The translations under genes and the position numbers were made by a program. A DNA stretch of 64,000 nucleotides from Lingula anatina (Eukaryota; Brachiopoda; Lingulata; Lingulida; Lingulidae). Shown here in pieces: positions 54,143 to 64,000 of the stretch. The notes below the pieces were generated by a model. It was not told where the DNA came from and searched no databases. It was given only the letters and a program-made list of their open reading frames with translations. The stretch lies in contig NW_019775591.1 in the NCBI RefSeq assembly GCF_001039355.2, positions 209,220-273,219 of the forward strand, written 5' to 3'. The first letter of the stretch is position 1; each line of letters starts with the position of its first letter.

Positions 54143-54359
54143 GTTCATATTATTTAACCTGATCCATGCCCCCCCCCCCCCCCCACCACACACACACACA
54201 CACTTAGTTCCATGACCAGTAAATGCGTTTTTTATTCTTCATCCTTTAGAAACGAAATTATTTTACTAGGAGATTTGTGGTTTATACTCGCCGAGCTTGC
54301 ATTTTCAACTGGATAATAAAGTTTTATTTACTGGGATTTGTGATTTGATAATTTTATTT

Positions 54360-54650
54360 CCAGTAAACTGTGAACACCCCTCCCCCAAAAAGGGACCTTC
54401 TAAACTGCTGCCAGGTGTCAAGGTGGTCCTCACCTTCCACCTTCCACCCTTCAATTTTTGAAAAAAAGTACACCAATGGTCTCCTCATGAAATCAAAATT
54501 TTGACGGTACCTGAATCATAGTTCTAACCGTACCAAATTGCACTGTTCGCCCTAAAAATTTACGAACATTTTAGGGGCCTTTCAGCGGCCCCAAAACACA
54601 AGCCAAAGAGGGAGTAGGGATCTGGTCCGCCCCTGTTATGCAAATTTGCT
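54360..54650. repeat. dispersed repeat, second copy of 10,425-10,712
   Basis: Shares 'gtacaccaatgg', 'aaaattttgac', 'gaatcatagttcta' and the 'tccgcccctgttatgc' end with the 10.4-kb copy. Confidence 0.6.
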
Positions 54651-55029
54651 TACTTTGTTCTGAAGTTTACAAAGTTTGATAACTTCGCATTGGCATATGC
54701 CGGCTTACATGAAGAAAAATATACAATTTATCTCCAAGAGAAACTAAACGTCTATACCGGTACATACAGCGACCGCAGGTTAAGTCTGTTAAGACAGTAG
54801 TTGGCCTGTTTTTACTTAGCTTTGCACACTGTAAAAAAGCATTTGTAAATAATTTTGATCAACACAAGTTGAGCAGTGAATGGAAATTTGAGACTGGCGA
54901 TAGTTTTAGTCAAGAATTGAAAGACGAAATGTATTTTTTTAGGAATAGTTTTTTTTTTCAAACGAAAAGCTATAAGTTTATAAACTTTTAAAAACTACCA
55001 GTATGAGACCATTTCCCTTGGATACTGCT

Positions 55030-55031
55030 GG

Positions 55032-55062
<31 letters not shown>

Positions 55063-55540
55063 TTATCTTAATTGCAAGGGTTTCATTTGATGCAAGCAGT
55101 CTTATGATATACGAGAACGAATTAAGTTTTATTACCACTTCATCGTAAGTTTTAATGTTCACACTCTTTACCTCTAGAGGTGTATATCAATTATTTATCA
55201 TGAATCTCCAGTCATTCTGCATTGCATTCCCGTATACAGAAGATCAAAGTAGTTTCTGTATCAAAAGTTGTTAGTACCCGTATTGTAATGTGCGTTTTCA
55301 ATAACAGATGTATGAGACACTTTCACAGTATAACCGTCATATGTCTAGACATTTTAGCCCATCAGTTTAATTGATATTTTTCTCTGGGTAGAATGTGAAG
55401 GTTGTCAAACTTTGTAAACTTTGTTTAAAAGTTATAAAAGCTGTGTGGGATTTTTACTAGAGAAGCAGAATTGTTCAAATTTCACACAAAACTTCAGTAT
55501 CATCTTCAATTTGATTTTTACACCAGGTATTTGTCCGGTA
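55030..55540. repeat. array spacer block, copy 5
   Basis: GA tract, then the block shared with 1-505. It ends where a MITE is inserted after 'gatttttacaccagg', a site shared with the copy at 61.3 kb. Confidence 0.8.
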
Positions 55541-55551
55541 CTAGTTTCTAC

Positions 55552-55779
55552 GGACCGTTCCCAGACTCAGCGTACTCACTGTGTATCGATCTATCTCCAA
55601 CGGGATGCTCTCGATGTCTGCCACGCTTACTGAAGCTCCTAGGGGTTATTAATTATTGTTTAACAGCTTCAGTAGGCGTGCCAGACACTTAAGCCGCTTT
55701 AGCTGGAATCAATTTAGCGAGAATCCCCTCGGAGATGGACCGATCCTGTTAGATCGATCTAGGTATGGGAACCCAGTCC
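55552..55779. mobile_element. small palindromic MITE, family copy 2
   Basis: Arms 'ccgttccca...tctccaacggga' and '...cctcggagatggaccgatc...gatcgatctaggtatgggaac', with internal 'agcttcagtaggcgtgccag' inverted against 'ctgccacgcttactgaagct'. The 61.3-kb copy lies at the orthologous position, so it was inserted before the tandem duplication. Confidence 0.8.
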
Positions 55780-56107
55780 TAAAGCAACCACCAAAAAGTC
55801 ATTTTATTCCTATACGTACTCCACACTGGTTTTAGTAGATCCTTTAAGAGATTATTACATCTGTCAAAGTCGACGTGGCCCAATGGTAAACACAGATGTG
55901 AGAATAATTGCAATAACCGCTGTTTGCTGCTAAAATGGAATTTATTATATTTCTTTGTGCTGTTTGCAATGTATGTGTGTACATATATTTATTGTAGAAT
56001 TTTCAATTTCATGTGAAGAGTTGTTGTCACTTTAAACTTTCAATGTATCTCTTTTCTAAGGGTTGGCATTCTTATATGGTTATTCAGACGCATCTGTACG
56101 TATGGTG

Positions 56108-56112
<5 letters not shown>

Positions 56113-56158
<46 letters not shown>
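56113..56158. repeat. poly-A tract
   Basis: About 45 A residues; shorter (18) in the tandem copy at 62,076. Confidence 0.95.
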
Positions 56159-56159
<1 letters not shown>

Positions 56160-56867
56160 GTCTACAAAAATTTGATGACAGCGTAACATGCTTTCATCTC
56201 ACTAGTATACAGGTGTGTTCGGTTTTTCAAAAGGTGCTATCGTAGCCGTCGGTGACTGTTTATATTGTTCAGGCTGTGGGAACAAAATTATTTGGAAACT
56301 TTGTGTGAAAGGAAACGGAGTTCTCAGGTAAACTTTGTTGAAGGTAGTTTCTTGGAATGCTGTATAGGATTATAGCGAACAATAATGACGCCAAGGGGCC
56401 TTTTGCAGCCACAGGTAGATACCGCCATGTTGACTCCTTTTCTTTACTGAAGAGGTTGCCATAAGTGGTAACATCTATAGCTGCAAAAGGCCTCGCCTGA
56501 GAAACTGTGTCTCATTTTACGCTCACTCACGGTTCTTAGTCTGTCCTAGAACAAAATGTTATCGCTTTTGATAAAAAAAAAATGTTCATAAACTGTTTTA
56601 GAACATTCTGATGGACTTCCCAAAAACAATTCTCGAACTGTTACATTCATCAAAGAAGAACGTTAGGACTGTAAAAAATACACCAAATATTCTAGAATAG
56701 ATTGAGAACCGAAGGTGAACGTTAAATGAGACACATTTTCGCAGGGGTTTTCACCTTTTTGCGCATTGAGATTCGGCGGACAATTTAATTAGTAGCCCTT
56801 TGCAACCAGCCTTTGATAGTCAAGGCGAATCCCAAATATCGCCAGATGTTGATATTTCATATTTCAG

Positions 56868-58901
56868 ATGATGACTGCCCTTCCAGTGTTTGCGTTGGTT
56901 GTGACTTGCCTGGCAGCCATAGTGCAGCACACCGCCGCAATCTGCTGTCGAGAAACCAGAGGAATTTATTGCCTTGATTGCACTAAGGTAGGGCCTACTA
57001 TATTACAAAGCTAGATAAAGAGTTTCGGAATATAGAAAACTACGGCACTAAATATTTTAGTTTCACAATGTACAGGTTTTAAAGGGGACTTAAACCCAGA
57101 AGTCAGTTTTATGTCAGTGAGCGTTATGAAATATTTTTCTCTTTTCTGACGCTGCGTGTGTTTTTATGTGTATGTGTGCGCGAGAGTGAGAGCGCGATCG
57201 TGTGTAGGTGCGAGTGTGTCTACGAAACAGGGAGAGAGAGCTAGAGTGATTATACAATTTCACTCTTTACTTTACAGAAAACCCCTTACTGTTCATACGG
57301 AAAGTGCAACATATTCGGCTGCGCTTGTGCCTCTGCATGTAGAAAGAACTGCAACCCTTGGGTCACGTATGTTTAAATCTCTCTCTCTCTCTCCTTTGAA
57401 GACAACGAAGTACGTCTGTACATTTAAAAAAAAATGTATAGATATAAATCTTCACAAGATGTTTACATATATTCACCTTCATGGGTATTCCGTGGACATT
57501 TCTGTCCAGAAGAATAAATTTGTACATGAAATCATCGTAGTAAAATAATGATAGAAAAACAATAAATTATTAAATGAACGAACGCTACTCAATATTAAAA
57601 AAGAAAAATAGAATAGTAATTAAAGGAGGTCATCATCCACCTGACACCAGGAAGAAAGGATCCTTGTCAAAATCTATATAATAAACACGGGACGTCGCAT
57701 TATTTGTACAGTGAAAAAAGTAGAGGCTGGCTGAGAGGGGCAGACTACAGTTGCCAATGTAGGAACAAAAGGAGAAGGGATGCTGAGGATGTTGAGGGCC
57801 AGGAAGATGAGGACCAGGGTGAAGAGGACCAGGATGATCAGGGCGAAAACTGGGGTCCAGATAAAATGTTCGCCGAGCTTGATACAGATGGGTGAGTTTG
57901 AATTTTAGATGATTGTACTCACTATACACACGAACCCACTCACACAAACTACCTCACTTATGAACATGAACACGAACTTTCACATGCCAGCCCAACCACA
58001 CACGTTCACATAGCCCCCATTCCTATACCTATATAGAGCTATCAGTATCGGCCCATCTCCGAGGGGATTCTCGTTAAATTGCAGTCAGCCTAAAAGCGGC
58101 ATAGATGTCTGACACGTCTACTGAAGCTGCTAAACCATAGTTAATTACCCCCTAACAGCTTTAATAGACGTGTCAGACATCAGAGCCGTTTCAGCCGAAT
58201 GCAGTTTAGCGAGAAACCCCTCAGAGATGGGTTGATCCTGCTAGATCGACGCAGGTATGGGAACGGGGTCACTGACTGGGGCATACATATGTACGTGAGA
58301 ATTACACCAGCTTAATAAGAATTTATGTTACAACTTTTTTTATATATACGAACTTCATTAAACGTTACCTAGGGCAAATTATTCAGACAAAAGGCTCTTT
58401 CACAATGGACGTTTTAGAGTCTGTTCCCAGGTTCGTAAAATTAAACCAAGGAGTTCTCCCAACTTCTTGGTTAAACATGATGCTTCGCTCGCTCGCTTGC
58501 GTTAACTTCGAACATCATGCACCCACATAAAACATGGCGTTAGTGAGTGTGTATACATCAGTTACATGTAAGTTAGTGTCCAGTGTGATTCACTTTCATT
58601 ATAACCAAATTATTCAACTGCAAATCTTCGAAAACAGAACGCTCAATTTGGAAAGCTAAAATACTAGTAGAGCGCTCGTTCAGAAAAAGACTTAAGATAA
58701 ACCCTTCTCGACTTCCTTAAGGCTAATGCACGTAGCGTTAATAGGATCATTTTGTTATGTTTCAGAGATGGTTATATAAGCTTGGATGAGCTCAGCACTG
58801 TCCTACAGGGTTACCCAGATATTAACGCTGCGTTTAAGGAAATGGACGCCAATGATGACGGCAAGATTGATCGCCAGGAGTTCGATTCTGATCTGCAGTA
58901 G
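56868..58901 (+). CDS. intact Cys-rich (Diedel-like)/EF-hand secreted protein
   Basis: Four coding exons: 56,868-56,987, 57,278-57,366, 57,712-57,891 and 58,766-58,901, joining to 174 aa with GT/AG junctions in phases 0, 2, 2. ATG directly follows TTTCAG, so a leader exon lies upstream. Signal peptide is residues 1-24. Two Cys-rich modules follow: I-C-C-x5-G-I-Y-C-L-D-C (25-38), and PYCSYGKCNIFGCACASAC with a further Cys (43-65). R-N-K-R-R-R (87-92) is a furin-like site, then an acidic E-D-Q linker. EF-hand 1 (D-T-D-G-D-G-Y-I-S-L-D-E, 127-138) is split by intron 3; EF-hand 2 is D-A-N-D-D-G-K-I-D-R-Q-E. Expected extracellular and calcium-binding. The C-N-I-F-G-C core recalls insect Diedel; function unknown. 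Confidence 0.88.
58011..58272. mobile_element. small palindromic MITE, family copy 3, in intron 3
   Basis: Arms 'cccattcctatacctatat...atctccgagggga' and 'ctcagagatgggttgatcc...gtatgggaacgggg', with inverted 'gtctgacacgtctactgaagc' in the centre (20-base core). Lies in intron 3 of the intact gene. Confidence 0.75.
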
Positions 58902-59660
58902 CTCTGAAAAACGGAGATGAACAGCGCATCACGTCTTCCTCCCTTTATTGAAATTAGAAATGTACCTTTATCATTATGTGAGACGAAATGATGATGCTGT
59001 TTATATGAAATTCAGATACTTATGCAACCTTTTCCTTTATTTCGCGTGATATTAAATTTGGAATTTCTTGGTAAATTAGAATTTGGAATTATGTGAGACA
59101 AAATGATAACGGTAATAATATGAAATTCAGATAGCAATGCGACTTGAATTGTCATGATTAATTTTTGAGTTTGGCTTGCTTTCGGCACATGTGTCTGTCC
59201 CTAGTGAAATGATTTTGTTGAGTCCACAAGGTGTGGAACATTTTTCAGTAGAACATTAATTCAACTTTCCTACTTTTACCTGACGTTTAACAAAGTTTGA
59301 TAACCTTCACTTTTGGAGTTACCGGTATATCATGATAGAAAAACTCTCCGAGACAGACTGAAACAGAGATATGGGGGCTTTACATCGATAGCGGCTTGTC
59401 TATTTCAAAAGCGCATTGAACAATACTGGTAGTTTTCATTTGTAAATTACTTTGATCTGCATGAGAATGAAATACGATATGAATGAAGAATGATGATATT
59501 CAAGTAAAATACTCATTTTTCACGGAACACGAAAGACGATAGCAGGAAGACTACGTTTAATTCTCGGGCACTTGCGGGTGTAACCATGGTTGAGAACACC
59601 AGACAGCAAGAGTACCTCTTATTATATTATATATCATTGAATCAAAAGAGAGAGTTTGTC
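58902..59660. repeat. 3' flank of the intact gene, inverted copy at 42.9-43.7 kb
   Basis: Non-coding. About 59,230-59,500 is reverse-complementary to about 43,150-43,440, so the whole gene plus flank was duplicated in inverted orientation relative to copy C. Confidence 0.75.
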
Positions 59661-59664
59661 TTAC

Positions 59665-59850
59665 GTAGGAATCGGGTCGCAACTTAATCTACAGTCGACA
59701 TCACACGCACAACCGAATGCATTACTATGGAACGCCATTTTTTGTAGGCTGTTAGAATGTCATTTGTCTGGCTATTAAATTGCAAGTCTGATTTTTTGTG
59801 TGAATGGCGTTCCATACATTACATTTGCCATTTCCACAGTACGGGTTTCT
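59665..59850 (-). pseudogene. exon 2 of a Cys-rich/EF-hand copy (E), disrupted by a MITE
   Basis: The minus strand has a CATTACAG acceptor, P-Y-C-G-N-G-K-C-N, then an insertion, then A-F-G-C-A-C-D-V-D-C-R-L-S-C, and a GTAAGA donor. Removing the 91-bp insert and one 6-bp target copy leaves exactly 89 nt, the family length and phase. Neither exon 1 nor the later exons of this copy were found nearby. Confidence 0.85.
59726..59816. mobile_element. 91-bp MITE inside an exon
   Basis: Inverted ends TATGGAACGCCATT, flanked by CATTAC on both sides (59,720-59,725 and 59,817-59,822). Confidence 0.88.
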
Positions 59851-59877
59851 CTGTAATGTAAAAAGGGAAACTATTTC

Positions 59878-59880
<3 letters not shown>

Positions 59881-59937
<57 letters not shown>

Positions 59938-59938
59938 T
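59881..59938. repeat. (CT)n/(CA)n microsatellite
   Basis: Long CT run followed by CACACACA. Confidence 0.95.
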
Positions 59939-61164
59939 TAACAAGTATCCAATTAAAATATGTTGTATTTGCAGCATGCGAACATCAATCACTTATTATA
60001 TTTTCTGATATATATTTAAGCTGGTGTCCTGGTAAAAACAAACCTTTCTAGTCACTTTAGAAAAACGTCGCATAGAACAAGGCAATTCTTTCTTTCAGAA
60101 CGTTAACAGTGACAACGATAAACTAGATAATTTTTTTCTTAATTCCTAAATCCTACAGATAACTACCCGGTATATATAACACTCAACCCAGCTTCAATGT
60201 GCCAAACATTTGAACTGAAAAATTTCGCCACTCTTTCATCCCATTTACCTATACTAGCTTTACGGGACCAGTGCATAAATTAAATGTGAATCGTATTATT
60301 TTTTCTTTTTAATTTTTATTTATGCACTTACCGGTACATAGCTTATTACATATTTGGTTGCTACAATTTTAAGCAAGCTTTTTAATGTTTAAATTATTAG
60401 TGATGATGTACCCTCGTGCAGTCGTTGCTGAACTCCCCCCCCCCCCTCCCCCCGTGACTGTATTTTTTCTCGGTAAGTATGTGGAAAGACTTCACTGATC
60501 ATCATATCGCCACGGTCATATAACATACCTAGGTATGTATCGTTCATAAAATCTGATTAAGCAATTAAGTGACGGCACATGGATAGTCACAAGGTGCATT
60601 TCGCTGAGTGTTTACAAGATCTAGCGACACATTTTATCACCACGCGTTCTAGTCTGATAAATCAGGGGGCGTTTATGCTGAATCGGGGAATCTGGAGATA
60701 TGTCACTAAATGGGGACATCCTCGAGGAGACCGGTAGTGTTGAAACGTGTGAATAATTGTGTCTGTTAAATGTGAAGGCTAGCTTAGATTATTATACAAT
60801 GGATGGTATCATAATTGCCTTAGATCTTCAGTGTGTGCAACAAGTGGCGCAACAAATGATAATAACAAACGTCAGGAAGAAAACGAAATAAAATAATTTG
60901 AAATTTAAACGGTCACTCTGGTGGCTTTGCGTCATGTCTGTAAATCTAACGTCGACTTCAGCCCAAAATATTAGTAAATTCAGAATTAAAAGCTAAAACG
61001 TAAATTGACATCTGCCCTAATTTGTCAGATAACAAAAAATGCCGGTGATCCAAGCGGAGGATACGCTTTCCTGAAGGTAGCGGCGTCGAAGGGCGACTGT
61101 GTTTTTCTGAACAACTTACCTGTGGACCTTTATTAGTTACGAAAAGCCTCCTTTTCAACAGGCG
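59939..61164. other. intergenic DNA, no gene supported
   Basis: Unique-looking AT-rich sequence with a poly-C tract (60,436-60,454). Short ORFs lack domains. Confidence 0.5.
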
Positions 61165-61305
61165 TGTTTTATTAACTTTGTAAACTCTGTTTAAAAGTTA
61201 TAAAAGTTGTGTGGGCTTTCTACTAAAGAAGCAGAATTGTTCAAATTTCACACAAAACTTCAGCATCATCTTCAATTTGATTTTTACACCAGGTTTTTGT
61301 CCGGT
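61165..61305. repeat. array spacer block, copy 6 (partial)
   Basis: Matches the right part of copy 5 (about 55,405-55,530), with its left part missing. Confidence 0.75.
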
Positions 61306-61309
61306 ATTT

Positions 61310-61532
61310 TCTGGACCCAGCGTGCTAAGTGTGGATCGATCTATCTCCAACGGGATGTCGCGATGTCTGTCACGCTCATTGAAGCTCCTAAGGGGTTATT
61401 AATTATTGGTCAACAGCTTCAGTAGGAGTGCCAGACACCTAAGCCGCTTAAGCTGAAAGCAATTTAGCGAAAATCCCCTTGGAGATGGATCGATCCTGTT
61501 AGATTGATCTAGGTATGGGAACCCAGTCCTTA
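61310..61532. mobile_element. small palindromic MITE, family copy 4
   Basis: Orthologous in position and sequence to 55,552-55,779. Confidence 0.8.
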
Positions 61533-61604
61533 AGCAACCACCAAAAAGCCCCTTTGTTCCTTTGTGTACTCCCCACTGGCTTTAGTAGATCCTTTAAGAG
61601 ATTT

Positions 61605-61815
61605 TTCTGAGCTGTATCCTCCCCAGGGAGGTGAGAACGTCTACAGAGTGCACCAGTGCAAAAATACTAAAACGACCAGGCTTCTCTGACTTGAATAATA
61701 AAAAAATAATAAAATATAAAATAAAATAAAATAATAAAAAAATTACATACATGTATATGTATATCTTCAACCTTCGGGTTGCGATTTTCTAATAAAGATT
61801 ATTATTATTTTTACG
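61605..61815. mobile_element. about 210-bp insertion with A-rich tail, absent from the sister copy
   Basis: The alignment with 55,840-55,870 is interrupted between 'gatcctttaagagattttt' and 'catctgtcaaagtcgacg'. The insert ends in AATAAAA-rich sequence and 'aataaagattattatta', suggesting a retroposed or SINE-like piece. Not further identified. Confidence 0.5.
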
Positions 61816-62838
61816 GAGGGTAGCCATCTGTCAAAGTCGACGTGGCCCAATAGTAAACGCAGATTTGAGAATAATTGCAATAACCACTGTTTTGGTGCTA
61901 AAATGGAATACATTATATTTCTTTGTGCTGTTTACAATGTATGTGTGTACATATATTTATTGTAGAATTTTCAATTTCATGTGAAGAGTTGTTGTCAGTT
62001 TAAACTTTCAATGTATCTCTTTTCTAAGGGTTTGCATTCTGGTTATTCTGCCGCATCTGTACGTATGGTTTTGTAAAAAAAAAAAAAAAAAACGTCTTCA
62101 TAACTTTGATGACAGCGTAACATGCTTTCATCTCACTAGTATACAGGTGTGTTTGGTATTTCAAAAGGTGCTATCGTAGCCGTCGGTAACTGTATATATT
62201 GTTCAAACTGTGGGTACGAAATTATTTGGAAACTTAGTGTGAAAGGAAACGGAGTTCTCAGGTAATCTTTGTTAAAGGTAGTTTCTAGGAATGCCATATA
62301 GTATAATAGCAAACACTTATGACGCCGAGGAGCCTTTTGCAGCTACAGGTAGATACCACCATGTTGACTTCTTTCCTTACTGAAGAGGTTGCCAAAATGG
62401 GTGGTATCTATAGCTGCAACAGGCCTCCGTGCGAAAATTTGTCTCATTTTACGCTCACTCACTTACTGTTCTCAGTCTGTCCTAAAACATAATGTTTTTC
62501 GCTTTTGATAAAAAATGTTCTTAATATGTTCTAAGGCATTCTGAAGGACTTCCCAAAAACAATTCTCGAACCGTTACATTCAATGCAGAAGAACATTAGA
62601 ACTGTAAAAAATACACCGAATATTCTAGAATAGATTGAGAACAACCGTAAATGTACGTTAAATGAGACAAATTTTCGCGGGTGTTTTCGCCTTTTTGTGC
62701 ATTGAGATTCAGCGCACAACGAGAACCTAATTAGCCTTATGCAACCAGCGTGCCTCTGACAGTCAAGACGAATCCCAAATGTCCCCCGAAACTCAGTTTG
62801 TCATTTCGCCAACCAGATGTTGATATTTCATATTTCAG

Positions 62839-63332
62839 ATGATGACTGCCCTTCCAGTGTTTGCGTTAGTTGTGACTTGCCATAGTGCAGCAAACCGCCG
62901 CAATCTGCTGTCGAGGAGGCAAAGGAGATTATTGCCTTGATTGCACTAGGGTAGGACCTACTATATTAAAGAGCTAGATAAAGAGCATCGGAATACAGAA
63001 AACTATGGCACTCAATATTTTAGTTTCAAAATGTACAGGTTTGCAAGGGGACTTAAACCCAGAAGTCAATTTTATGTCAGTGAGCGTTATGAAATATTTT
63101 TTCTCTTTTCTCACGCTGCGTGTTTTTGTGTGTATGTGTGTGCGAGTGTGAGAGCGCGATCGTGTGTAGGTGCAAGTGTGTCTACGAAACAGAGAGAGAG
63201 CTAGAGTGATTATACAATTTCACGTTTCACTTTACAGAAAACCCCTTACTGTTCATACGGAAAGTGCAACATATTCGGCTGCGCTTGTGCCTCTGAATGT
63301 AGAAGTGACTGCGTCCCTGTGGTCACGTATGT

Positions 63333-63375
<43 letters not shown>

Positions 63376-63946
63376 ATTTGAAGACAACGAATGGGTTCGA
63401 ATGATTTTTAAGAAGTACGTCTGTACATTTTAAAAACGAAATGTCTATATATAATTTTTCACTAGATGTTTACATATATTCACCTACATGGGTATTCTGT
63501 GGACATTTCTGTCCAGCAAATAGAAATTTGTACAAGAAATCATCGTAGTAAAATAATCATAGAAAAACAATAAATTATTAAATAAACGAACACTACTCAA
63601 TATTAAAAAAGAAAACAATAATTAGTAATTAAGTGGCGTCATCATCCATCTGTCACCAGAAAGAAAGGATCCTTGTCAAAATCTATATAATAAACACGAG
63701 TTCGTCGCATTATTTGTACAGTACTATAAGTAAAGGCTGGTGGAAAATACCGGACCAAAGCTGCCGATGTACGTACAAAAGGAGAAGGGATGCTGAGGAT
63801 GTTGAGGGCCAAGAAGATGAGGACCAGGATGTTGAGGACCAGGAAGATGACGATCAGGAAGATGAGGGCCAGGGTGATGAAGACCAGGATGATCAGGGCG
63901 AAAACTGGGGTCCAGATAAAATGTTTGCCGAGCTTGATATAGATGG
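62839..63946 (+). pseudogene. second plus-strand Cys-rich/EF-hand copy (8-nt deletion), runs off window
   Basis: Tandem duplicate of 56,868-57,891, about 5.97 kb downstream. Exon 1 (62,839-62,950) lacks 8 nt in the signal peptide (after V-V-T-C), shifting frame, although the downstream C-C-R-G-G-K-G-D-Y-C-L-D-C is preserved in its old frame. Exon 2 (63,238-63,326, 89 nt) and exon 3 (63,722-63,946, 225 nt) are intact with good splice sites. Exon 3 is 45 nt longer than in the intact gene because the acidic E-D-Q repeat is expanded. Exon 4 would lie beyond the window end. A different upstream start could rescue it, but none is evident. Confidence 0.8.
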
Positions 63947-64000
63947 GTGAGTTTGAATTTTAGATGATTGTACTTACTATACACACGAACGCACTCATTC

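Noticed and set aside
57156-57548. 130-aa ORF overlapping exon 2 of the intact gene
   Set aside because: Wrong frame relative to the Cys-rich exon and crosses introns.

Overview
This is a repeat-rich, AT-biased animal genome window, probably from a marine invertebrate. A mollusc or other lophotrochozoan is my best guess, but that is inference only. The evidence is a multi-exon gene family with GT/AG introns, TATA boxes, microsatellites of every class, MITEs, a Tc1/mariner copy, a PIF/Harbinger fragment, non-LTR retrotransposon pieces and a large Polinton/Maverick. No tRNA, rRNA or CRISPR array was recognised.

Layout. (1) About 1-22,400 and 42,600-64,000 are two flanks of one segmentally duplicated array. 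Its gene family encodes small secreted proteins: signal peptide, Cys-rich module with a C-N-x-F-G-C-x-C core (resembling the secreted protein Diedel), a basic cleavage-like site, an acidic repeat linker and two EF-hands. Coding exons have the conserved phase pattern 0/2/2. Only the copy at 56,868-58,901 (+ strand, 174 aa) is intact. Copies at 3.9, 13.8, 46.3, 51.1, 53.9, 59.8 and 62.8 kb, and a relic at 10.35 kb, each carry a different lesion: nonsense, 14-nt or 8-nt deletion, exon loss, MITE in an exon, or truncated last exon. Array units are interrupted by a 3.2-kb transposon insertion (6,646-9,832, containing a nested Tc1 element), a LINE with a nested 2-kb DNA transposon (18.7-22.1 kb), and many MITEs.

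(2) About 22,960-27,190 is mostly unannotatable intergenic DNA.

(3) About 27,191-42,299 is a Polinton with a nearly complete gene set. Packaging ATPase and two conserved small proteins lie on +. Maturation protease, major capsid, small basic protein, minor capsid, integrase with chromodomain and a BIR-domain protein lie on -. A 1,440-aa protein-primed DNA polymerase with N-terminal C2H2 fingers and an OTU-like region lies on +. The polymerase and BIR gene diverge from a compact CCAAT-rich promoter. The middle of the element is disturbed: 781 bp is present twice (30,126-30,906 and 32,375-33,155) around 1.47 kb of foreign sequence that ends at a single N.

Single Ns at 984, 22,963, 27,190, 32,374, 42,300 and 53,101, and N runs at 22,360-22,384 and 45,025-45,169, mark joins. 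Most are bordered by near-identical duplicated sequence, so several apparent duplications here, and the physical linkage of the Polinton to the array, may be assembly artefacts (for example retained second haplotypes).
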